From Cupriavidus lacunae (lineage in GTDB: Bacteria; Pseudomonadota; Gammaproteobacteria; Burkholderiales; Burkholderiaceae), in contig NZ_QKWJ01000010.1 of assembly GCF_003353055.1 (NCBI RefSeq), forward strand, positions 1 to 64,000: DNA of 64,000 nt, given 5' to 3'. The notes under the pieces are model-generated. The model had not been told where the DNA came from. It saw nothing but the letters and a program-made list of their open reading frames with translations, and did no database searches. Of this stretch, positions 57,095-64,000 are shown one piece after another. Numbering within the stretch: the first letter of the stretch is position 1; every line of letters begins with the position of its first letter. The position numbers and the translations under genes were made by a program.

Positions 57095-58300
57095 ATGAAC
57101 GATTCCGCATTATACGCGCAGGCCCTGCCCCCTGGCCCCGTCGATCCAGACACTCCGCTCGACCTGCTTGGTGGCATGACGCCTGCTGCATTCATGCGGG
57201 ATGTCTGGCATCACAAACCCCTCCTCATTCGACAGGCGGTGCCGGGAATCGTGCCACCTGTGTCGCGCGATGCGCTTTTCGACCTTGCCGATCGCGACGA
57301 CGTCGAATCGCGCCTGGTGACGCACTTCCGCAACCGCTGGAAGCTCGCGCATGGCCCATTTGCGCGCGAAAACCTGCCCGCCGTCAAGAGCCGCCAATGG
57401 ACTTTGCTGGTGCAGGGCGTCAACCTGCACGATGCCGCCGCGGCGGAACTGATGGGTCGCTTCCGCTTTGTGCCCGATGCGCGCCTGGACGACCTGATGA
57501 TCAGCTACGCCTCGGACGGCGGCGGCGTGGGTCCGCACTTCGATTCGTACGACGTGTTCCTGCTGCAAGTCTCGGGCCGGCGCCGCTGGCGCATCTCGTC
57601 GCAGGCCAGCCTGGACCTGATTCCGGACATGCCGCTGAAGATCCTGGCCGACTTCAACGCCGAACAGGAATGGGTGCTCGAACCCGGCGACATGCTGTAC
57701 CTGCCGCCACAGTATGCGCACGATGGCGTTGCCGAGGGCGAATGCATGACCTGCTCGATCGGCTTCCGCGCGCCGGCCTATCGCGAACTGGCCGGGCACT
57801 TCCTGGCCTGGCTGTCGGAAACGGTCGAGGATAACGAAGACCTCGGCGGCCGTTATGCCGACCCCGGCGAGCGCGCCGCCACGCGCCCCGCGCAATTGCC
57901 CGCCGGCATGACCAAGGCCGTAGCCGAACGGCTCAAGGCGCTGCAATGGAACATCCAGATGGTGTCGGAATTCCTCGGCAGCCATCTGTCCGAACCCAAA
58001 CCCGGCGTTGAATTTGCGGAGATCGCCGACATCCCGTTGCGCTGTTATGCAACACTGGCGGCCCGCCATGGTGTCGTCCTTGCCCCGGCATCGATCGCGC
58101 TTTACGACCGCGCCAATTTCTTCCTGAATGGAGAAGCCTACGAACCGCCGGCCGAACTGATGCAGTGGTTGAAAAAATTGGCCGATTATCGGCAACTTAG
58201 TGGCGAAGATGTTGCTGCTTGCGCGGATCTCCCTGACCTGATGGAAACGTTCCATCACTGGGCGCTGGAAGGATGGTTGCAGTTGGGCCCGCGGCTGTAA
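57095..58300 (+). CDS. roxA: JmjC/cupin-type ribosomal oxygenase (YcfD/RoxA-like)
   Basis: A 401-residue Fe(II)/2-oxoglutarate oxygenase. The double-stranded beta-helix has the iron triad His148-x-Asp150 (GPHFDSYDVFLLQ) and distal His209 (LPPQYAHDG). The N-terminal HHKPLLIRQAVPG is typical of the MYC-induced/YcfD group, and the C-terminal winged-helix dimerisation region is present. In E. coli YcfD hydroxylates an arginine of ribosomal protein L16; the same role is inferred here. The ATG at 57095 has no clear ribosome site, and its promoter must lie inside slyD. Confidence 0.88.
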   Translation: MNDSALYAQALPPGPVDPDTPLDLLGGMTPAAFMRDVWHHKPLLIRQAVPGIVPPVSRDALFDLADRDDVESRLVTHFRNRWKLAHGPFARENLPAVKSRQWTLLVQGVNLHDAAAAELMGRFRFVPDARLDDLMISYASDGGGVGPHFDSYDVFLLQVSGRRRWRISSQASLDLIPDMPLKILADFNAEQEWVLEPGDMLYLPPQYAHDGVAEGECMTCSIGFRAPAYRELAGHFLAWLSETVEDNEDLGGRYADPGERAATRPAQLPAGMTKAVAERLKALQWNIQMVSEFLGSHLSEPKPGVEFAEIADIPLRCYATLAARHGVVLAPASIALYDRANFFLNGEAYEPPAELMQWLKKLADYRQLSGEDVAACADLPDLMETFHHWALEGWLQLGPRL

Positions 58301-58336
58301 TAATGCGTAACATTGCGAATCAGTAAATTTCGGCGC

Positions 58337-58365
58337 TACACAAGCCGGGAAAACGCGGATATAAT
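58337..58365 (+). promoter_or_regulatory. Sigma70-like promoter of the Ala-rich lipoprotein gene
   Basis: A perfect TATAAT (58360–58365) lies 17 bp after TACACA (58337–58342, four of six matches to TTGACA). Transcription would start near 58372, giving a leader of roughly 130 nt before the lipoprotein ATG. Confidence 0.7.
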
Positions 58366-58440
58366 CGTCGGCTGGCTAGTACTGCGGACCACTGCATATG
58401 TCGGCACCCGGGAGGGCCTCTATTTTGCAGTTCAAGAGCG

Positions 58441-58458
58441 ATAATTACCGGTAATTAT
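58441..58458. promoter_or_regulatory. Perfect 18-bp AT-rich palindrome in the lipoprotein leader
   Basis: ATAATTACCGGTAATTAT is a perfect 18-bp palindrome with no spacer, 42 bp upstream of the lipoprotein ATG and about 70 bp downstream of the predicted start of transcription. It stands out in a GC-rich genome and may be an operator or an RNA stem that affects the leader. No regulator could be assigned. Confidence 0.55.
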
Positions 58459-58499
58459 TCATCGCCTGTTTTTCGTTATTACAAGTTAAAGGACGAACA

Positions 58500-58742
58500 A
58501 TGAAGAAGTCTCTCCTGATCGCATCGCTGCTGGCCGCTGTTGCTCTCGCCGCTTGCGGCAAGAAGGAAGAAGCTGCCGCTCCGGCCGCTGACACGGCTGC
58601 TCCGGCTGCTGCTGCTCCCGCTGCTGAAGCTTCGGCCCCGGCTGCTGAAGCCCCGGCTGCTGCCGCTGCAGAAGCTTCGGCCCCGGCTGCTGAAGCCTCG
58701 GCTCCGGCTGCTGACGCTTCGGCTCCGGCTGCCAAGCAGTAA
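58500..58742 (+). CDS. Small Ala-rich lipoprotein with AEASAPA repeats
   Basis: An 80-residue lipoprotein precursor. The signal peptide is followed by a lipobox LAAC with lipidated Cys19, then GKKEEAA and about 55 residues made almost only of Ala, Pro, Ser, Glu and Asp in degenerate AEASAPA repeats. The mature part would be an extended, probably disordered acidic spacer on the membrane. Alanine is encoded mainly by GCT, unlike the GCG/GCC used by its neighbours, which hints at high expression. It has a strong-looking promoter and a strong terminator, so it forms its own transcription unit. Function unknown. Confidence 0.9.
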   Translation: MKKSLLIASLLAAVALAACGKKEEAAAPAADTAAPAAAAPAAEASAPAAEAPAAAAAEASAPAAEASAPAADASAPAAKQ

Positions 58743-58758
58743 TCGGTTCCACACCGAT

Positions 58759-58788
58759 AAAAAAACCGGCCTTCGGGCCGGTTTTTTT
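58759..58788. terminator. Strong bidirectional rho-independent terminator
   Basis: A GC stem CCGGCC/GGCCGG with a UUCG tetraloop (58766–58781) is flanked by seven A and seven T. It works in both directions and serves the lipoprotein gene and the converging metallo-beta-lactamase-fold gene. Confidence 0.95.
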
Positions 58789-58847
58789 ATTTGGAGCGCT
58801 GCTACCGCACTGCGCTCCGCCGTGCTCACTTCGCACTCACTCATCCC

Positions 58848-59636
58848 TCAGGCGCGCACCGCCTGCCAGTCCAGCCCCTCGTCCTGGTCCGCCACCAGCA
58901 CCTCGGAGGGCAGCGCTCCCAATGCCGCCGCCAGCGCCCCGGTGGCCAGCTCACGCGTGTTGTTCTGCTTGCTGAGATGGGCCGCGACCACGCGGTTCAG
59001 TCCGGCATGGGCAACCTGCGCCAGGATGCTGGCCGCGACTTCATTGGCGAGGTGGCCGAAGTCGCCGCCAATGCGCCGCTTCAGCGAGGCCGGATAGACC
59101 GAGTTGCGCAGCATCTCGCGGTCATGGTTGCATTCCAGCACCAGCGCATCCACGCCTGACAGGCGCGCTGTCACATAGGGCGTTTCCATGCCCGCGTCGG
59201 TCAGCACACCCAGCCGCGCCTGCCCGTCCGACAGCACGAACTGCACCGGCTCGCGCGCGTCGTGCGGCACGGTATAGGGCAGTACCTGCAGGCTCCCAAT
59301 AGCGAAGGCATGGTCGGCGCAGCAGACCCGTACATCGGCAGCATCGGCGCCGCGCAGGTGCGAGGTCGCCAGCCACGTGCCGTGGCTGGTGTAGACCGCC
59401 AGGCGATGGCGCGCGGCAAAGGCATAGGCCGAGCCGACATGGTCGCCGTGCTCGTGCGTGACCAGCACGGCGTCAAGCTGGTCCGGCGTGACACCCAGGC
59501 GCTCCAGGCGCCGGGCGGTCTCGCGGATGCCGAAGCCGCAGTCCAGCAGCACGCGCGTCGTGGTGGTGTCTTCGCGGGATTCGATCAGCAGCGAGTTGCC
59601 CTCGCTGCCACTGCCGAGGAAGGCGAAGCGCATCAT
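58848..59636 (-). CDS. Metallo-beta-lactamase-fold hydrolase (YycJ/VicX-like)
   Basis: A 262-residue MBL-fold protein. The metal motif is THEHGDH at residues 60–66, preceded by FLGSGSEGNSLLIES and LLDCGFGIRETARRL, the typical start of the YycJ/ExoDNase-like branch. Further ligands lie in LECNHDREML and VVAAHLSKQNNT. Relatives are suspected nucleases or phosphodiesterases; the function in proteobacteria is not established. It follows bamC by 67 bp on the same strand and probably belongs to the dapA–bamC transcript. Confidence 0.9.
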   Translation of the reverse strand: MMRFAFLGSGSEGNSLLIESREDTTTTRVLLDCGFGIRETARRLERLGVTPDQLDAVLVTHEHGDHVGSAYAFAARHRLAVYTSHGTWLATSHLRGADAADVRVCCADHAFAIGSLQVLPYTVPHDAREPVQFVLSDGQARLGVLTDAGMETPYVTARLSGVDALVLECNHDREMLRNSVYPASLKRRIGGDFGHLANEVAASILAQVAHAGLNRVVAAHLSKQNNTRELATGALAAALGALPSEVLVADQDEGLDWQAVRA

Positions 59637-59703
59637 GGCCGCGCCCTACCCGCCAGGCACCGGCCAGGACGGCCGGCTGGCAAGCCAGCAGTCATGCGCC
59701 GGC

Positions 59704-60957
59704 TCAGTGCAGTTGCTCGTCGAGCAGCGACAGGATGCGCTTGCCGACTTCGCCGTTCTCCGGCTGGCCGGCTTCGTTGAGCACCGTCACCAGCGTGCCG
59801 CTGCTGGTGCCCTTGAGCGCCACGCGATACTTCTTGGCGGTCTTGGGATCGTCCGGCTTGGTGAACAGCTTGGAGAAGAAGCCGCGGCTGTCGACATTGG
59901 TACGCGGATCGACATAGCGCACGTAGTACAGGCCCTGGGCGCGGTCGCGGTCTTCGACGGTGAAGTTCACGCGATCCAGCGACAGGCCGACCGAGCGCCA
60001 GGCACGGTCGAACGGCTCGGGCAGCTGCAGCGCCGGGGCACCGTTGACCTGGGCCAGGTACGACTTGCTTTGCGCGGCGCCGTCGGCTGCCGCGGCAGTG
60101 CCAGCAGCAGCGGTCGCGCCGGCGGCGGCACCAGCAGCCTCAGTACCGGCCGCGGCGCCCGTGTTGCCAGCTGCCGCCGGGTTCTTGGCCATGCGGTCAG
60201 CCTGCTCCTTCTGCACACCCAGGCGCTGGGCCAGGCGCGACAGGAATTCGGCTTCCAGTTCGGGATCGGCCGGACGCGGGGTCCAGACCGTGGTCGACTT
60301 GTCGACGCCGGTCAGCTGTTCCTGCGCGCCGCGGTGGCTGATGAAGACCTCGAGCGTGCCGTTCTGCGCGCGCTCGACGCGGGTGCGGAACTTGTCGCGC
60401 TCGGAGGTCGAGTACAGGCCGTCGAACACCTTGCCGATGGTATTGCGGATGATGTCCTGCGGAATCTTGGCGCGGTTCTCGGCCCAGTCGGTTTCCATGA
60501 TGCCGGTCTCGGGCGAGTCCTGCACCAGCAGGAAACCGCTTTCCTGCCAGAAGCCGCGCAGCTGCTGCCACAGCTGGTCGCCGCGCATGCCGTTGCTGAT
60601 CACCAGCCAGCGCTGGTTGCCGTCGCGCTCCATGCGGATGCCCTGCGCCGAGGGCAGCACGTTTTCGCTCGGGGATTGCTCGCGGACCTTGGTGGCCTGG
60701 CTGTAGGTCGACAGCGTCGAGGTGCCGTTCGCATCGGGTACCGAATAGCGGCGGTCGCCTTCCAGCTTGGTCAGGTCGGGCGGCACGTCCAGCGTGGGCG
60801 TGCGCTTCGAGGCCGACGACTTGTAGTCGATCTTGTCAGGCTGCATCGCCTCGTTGATGCTGCTGCAGCCGGTGATCAGGCCGGCGGCAAGCACGGGCAC
60901 AACCAGGGCGGCACGGCGGACTTGCGTCGCGCCGCGGCGGTTAAGCTTCTGTTTCAT
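59704..60957 (-). CDS. bamC: Outer-membrane assembly lipoprotein BamC
   Basis: A 417-residue lipoprotein of the BAM complex. The signal peptide ends in LITGC with lipidated Cys31. An unstructured N-terminal segment (KIDYKSSASKRTPTLDVPPD, which docks on BamD) follows. Two helix-grip domains (QRWLVISNGMRGDQLWQQLR near 110–225, and PFDRAWRSVGLSLDRVNFTV near 320–400) are separated by an Ala/Gly-rich linker of about 40 residues. Enterobacterial BamC has a shorter linker. An upstream GTG at 60963 is possible; the ATG at 60957 is preferred. It follows dapA by 49 bp, as in other proteobacteria. Confidence 0.93.
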   Translation of the reverse strand: MKQKLNRRGATQVRRAALVVPVLAAGLITGCSSINEAMQPDKIDYKSSASKRTPTLDVPPDLTKLEGDRRYSVPDANGTSTLSTYSQATKVREQSPSENVLPSAQGIRMERDGNQRWLVISNGMRGDQLWQQLRGFWQESGFLLVQDSPETGIMETDWAENRAKIPQDIIRNTIGKVFDGLYSTSERDKFRTRVERAQNGTLEVFISHRGAQEQLTGVDKSTTVWTPRPADPELEAEFLSRLAQRLGVQKEQADRMAKNPAAAGNTGAAAGTEAAGAAAGATAAAGTAAAADGAAQSKSYLAQVNGAPALQLPEPFDRAWRSVGLSLDRVNFTVEDRDRAQGLYYVRYVDPRTNVDSRGFFSKLFTKPDDPKTAKKYRVALKGTSSGTLVTVLNEAGQPENGEVGKRILSLLDEQLH

Positions 60958-61006
60958 TGACACGCAATCCTAGTAGATGGGGCGGACAGCAGGACGCCGT
61001 GGAGAA

Positions 61007-61891
<885 letters not shown>

Positions 61892-62028
61892 AACGTTAAG
61901 GAATTCGGGATGCGAATAACGGGATTGTACCGGAACCGCAGGCCGCTTCGACCGCTGCCCGGACAGGGGTTGATACCAACTGTTTCAACGCGTGCCGCGC
62001 GATTCCCGCCGACAGCACGGCGCCCCGC

Positions 62029-62607
62029 TCAGGGATCGAGCCGGTAGCGTGGCGGCGCGGGCGCATCGGCGGCCGCCGCCACCTCGCGTACCGCACAAAT
62101 GCGCTGCACGAAGGCTGTTTTCGGCACTTCTGCGAGGCCATCCTCATAGGCGACCACACGCAGGCCAGACTCGCGCGCCACCTCGAGCAATTCGCCCGGC
62201 CGCAGCAGAAAATCTGGCCGCGACGGCTTGCCGACGGTCTCATTGCCGACGGCGAAGGTCTCATGGATCCAGAACCCGCCCGGCGCTAGTGCCGCCGCCA
62301 GGTGCGGCCACAGCGGCCGGTGCAGGTAATTGGTGACGACGATGGCGTCGAACGGCGCCTCGCCGGCCAGCGGCCAGGCGCCCTGCTCCAGGTCCGCCAC
62401 CCGCCCGGTTACGCCGGCCGGCAGGCCGGCAATCGCTTCGGTATCGCGGTCGACCGCCAGCACCGTGTGGCCGCAAGCGGCCAGCCAGGCGGCGTGGCGG
62501 CCGCTGCCGCAGGCCAGGTCCAGCACCCGCGCGCCGGGGCGCAGCAGGTGCGCCCAGCGGGTGACCCAGGCGGACGGGGCTGAAATACCGGCATGTGTAA
62601 GCTTCAT
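62029..62607 (-). CDS. Class I SAM-dependent methyltransferase
   Basis: A 192-residue Rossmann-fold methyltransferase. Motif I is VLDLACGSGRHAAWLA near residues 33–48, the acidic residue is in VLAVDRD, and motif IV is FDAIVVTNYLHRPL. The C-terminal part (FLLRPGELLEVARESGLRVV) is typical of small tellurite-resistance/TehB-like methyltransferases. Substrate unknown. The ATG at 62607 lies 16 bp after the site-2 protease stop, so the two are in one operon. The next gene, dapA, is 137 bp on. Confidence 0.87.
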   Translation of the reverse strand: MKLTHAGISAPSAWVTRWAHLLRPGARVLDLACGSGRHAAWLAACGHTVLAVDRDTEAIAGLPAGVTGRVADLEQGAWPLAGEAPFDAIVVTNYLHRPLWPHLAAALAPGGFWIHETFAVGNETVGKPSRPDFLLRPGELLEVARESGLRVVAYEDGLAEVPKTAFVQRICAVREVAAAADAPAPPRYRLDP

Positions 62608-62623
62608 TGCGTTCCCCGGCACC

Positions 62624-63289
62624 TCAATGCAGCAGCATCACGATCGGGCGCAGCAGCAACTCGATCAGCGCCATCAGCACATTGACCACCGGCGTCATCC
62701 AGATCGTGGTGATCACGCCCGCGGCCACCAACGCCAGCACCACGAAGATGCCATACGGCTCGATGCGCGACACCGCGCGGGCAATGCCCTGCGGCAGCAG
62801 CGCGGTCAGCACGCGGCCGCCGTCCAGCGGCGGCACCGGGAACAGGTTGAAGGCGGCCACCACCAGGTTGACGCGCACGCCCGCCAGTGCCATCTCGCCG
62901 AAAAACGGCTCGCGCACCCCGCCCCAGGTCAGGCCGATGGCCAGCAGCACCCAGACGAAGGCCTGCACCACGTTGCTGGCCGGGCCGGCCAGCGCCACCC
63001 ACATGCCATGCCAGCGCGGGTTGCGCAGGCGCTCGAACACCACCGGCACCGGCTTGGCGTAGCCAAACACGAACTGGCCGCTGGTCATGATGTAGAGCAG
63101 CAGCGGCACCGCGATGGTGCCGATCGGGTCGATATGGCGGATCGGGTTCAGGCTGACGCGCCCGAGCGCGTAGGCCGTGTTGTCGCCGAACACCTTGGCC
63201 ACGTAGCCGTGTGCGGCTTCGTGCAGCGTTATGGCGAACAGCACCGGCAGGGCATAGACCGCGAAGGTCTGGATAAGGGAGGAATCCAT
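62624..63289 (-). CDS. Site-2 protease family (M50) membrane metalloprotease
   Basis: A 221-residue integral membrane protein with about five to six hydrophobic helices. The zinc motif HEAAH is at residues 23–27 in the first helix, and the distal Asp motif NLFPVPPLDGGRVL is near 145–158, as in group III site-2 proteases. It has no PDZ or CBS domain. Such minimal proteins cleave substrates within the membrane, but the target of this branch is unknown. The ATG at 63289 fits the family start. It is downstream of yciO by 79 bp. Confidence 0.9.
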   Translation of the reverse strand: MDSSLIQTFAVYALPVLFAITLHEAAHGYVAKVFGDNTAYALGRVSLNPIRHIDPIGTIAVPLLLYIMTSGQFVFGYAKPVPVVFERLRNPRWHGMWVALAGPASNVVQAFVWVLLAIGLTWGGVREPFFGEMALAGVRVNLVVAAFNLFPVPPLDGGRVLTALLPQGIARAVSRIEPYGIFVVLALVAAGVITTIWMTPVVNVLMALIELLLRPIVMLLH

Positions 63290-63368
63290 GGTGTCTATTG
63301 TAACGGTCCGGCGGCGCCCAGGCGCACGCTGGTGCACCCGTCTGCGGAGGTAGCGGCGCCGGAGGAAC

Positions 63369-63992
63369 TCAGAGCCCGAAGCGCTCGACGTCGCCGCGGC
63401 CCGCGCGGATCAGCTCGGGTTCGCCGCTGGTCAGGTCGATCACCGTGGTCGGCTGTGCCGGCGCCGGGCCGCCGCATACCACCAGGTCGAGCTGCTTTTC
63501 CAGCCGCGCGCGGATTTCCGCCGGATCGTTGAGCGGTTCCTCGTCACCCGGCATCTGCAGCGTGGCCGAGATCAGCGGCTCGCCGGTCTCGCCCAGCAGC
63601 GCCAGCGGGATCGCGTGTTCAGGCACGCGCACGCCGATGGTCTTGCGCGCCGGGTGCGACAGCCGCCGCGGCACTTCCTTGGTGGCTTCGAGGATGAATA
63701 CGTACGGGCCCGGCGTGGCGCCCTTGAGCCAGCGGTATTGCCGGTTGTCGACGCGGGCAAAGTTGCCCAGCTCAGACAGGTCGCTGCACATCAGCGTCAG
63801 GTGGTGGCGGTCGTCGATGCCGCGCAGCCGGCGCAGGCGCTCGACGGCGGCCTTGTCGTCGAGCCGGCAGGCCAGCGCATAGCTGGAGTCGGTCGGCAAC
63901 GCGATCAGCCCGCCCTTCTGCAGGATCTGGGCGGCCTGCTTGATCAGGCGCGACTGCGGATTGAGCGGATGGATCTCGAAGTACTGTGACAT
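63369..63992 (-). CDS. yciO: Sua5/YciO/YrdC-family protein (L-threonylcarbamoyladenylate synthase type)
   Basis: A 207-residue YrdC-fold protein. Visible are GGLIALPTDSSYALACRL near residues 27–44, RLRGIDDRHHLTLMCSDL with the nucleotide-binding basic residues, ATPGPYVFILEATKEVPRRL and TIGVRVPEH. The pattern GIDDRHHLTLM in place of the KxR/K-rich signature of TsaC favours the YciO branch, whose in vivo role is less certain than that of TsaC in t6A synthesis. It is complete in the window. The upstream 8 bases run off the edge. It is first visible gene of the minus-strand run to the MBL gene. Confidence 0.9.
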   Translation of the reverse strand: MSQYFEIHPLNPQSRLIKQAAQILQKGGLIALPTDSSYALACRLDDKAAVERLRRLRGIDDRHHLTLMCSDLSELGNFARVDNRQYRWLKGATPGPYVFILEATKEVPRRLSHPARKTIGVRVPEHAIPLALLGETGEPLISATLQMPGDEEPLNDPAEIRARLEKQLDLVVCGGPAPAQPTTVIDLTSGEPELIRAGRGDVERFGL

Positions 63993-64000
63993 GGGCCAGG

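Overview
The window looks like a chromosome segment of a high-GC betaproteobacterium of the Cupriavidus/Ralstonia group. The evidence is the order cysS–DNA glycosylase–accA–tilS–lysC, the bamC–dapA pair, Burkholderiales-type trimeric porins (signal peptide followed by a VTLYG start), a Bug-type solute-binding protein, and many CoA-ligase/CaiB/thiolase genes. The genus is inferred from gene content and order; no alignment was run.

Layout. (1) 1–8,900: accessory acyl-CoA catabolism. There are two AMP-dependent ligases, a GntR regulator, and a thiolase-like/DUF35 pair that resembles acyl-CoA retro-aldolases. This part also holds five truncated genes (iclR', hutG', citE', maoC', caiB') butted together in three joins with no insertion sequence visible. 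(2) 8,947–9,058: a 112-bp cloverleaf-like inverted repeat. (3) 9,100–22,800: a Cys-rich unknown protein, an alpha-methylacyl-CoA racemase-like enzyme, a Bug solute-binding protein, two large MalT-like LuxR regulators (one frameshifted), and a compact beta-oxidation operon. The operon runs acyl-CoA dehydrogenase, SCP2-type thiolase, two single-hotdog MaoC proteins, SDR dehydrogenase, then a strong terminator. (4) 23,000–31,000: two porins, pirin, a PagL-like lipid A deacylase, a GntR regulator abutting a truncated GMC oxidoreductase, then an amidohydrolase and an intradiol ring-cleavage dioxygenase. (5) 31,055–34,564: pyruvate carboxylase. (6) 35,081–39,639: a divergent pair of class III nucleotide cyclases, one with a C-terminal FHA domain and one with zinc ribbons, an AAA/STAND ATPase and TPRs, next to tRNA-Ser(GCU).

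(7) 40,000–64,000: dense housekeeping genes with no broken genes seen. The minus-strand group cysS–glycosylase–accA–tilS–lysC covers translation, repair, fatty-acid and lysine/threonine synthesis. The plus-strand group TPR–ppiA–ppiB–lpxH serves the envelope. It is followed by cysE, trmJ/suhB (divergent), a YdcH-like small protein, mutS with a secreted phosphoesterase overlapping it by 4 bp, slyD/JmjC hydroxylase (divergent with 11 bp between start codons), and an Ala-rich lipoprotein with a good sigma70 promoter. The last group, on the minus strand, is yciO–site-2 protease–methyltransferase–dapA–bamC–metallo-beta-lactamase fold protein.

The first 27 kb reads as a catabolic region being remodelled by deletions, whereas the last 24 kb is conserved core. 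No prophage, CRISPR array, transposase or replication origin was seen.
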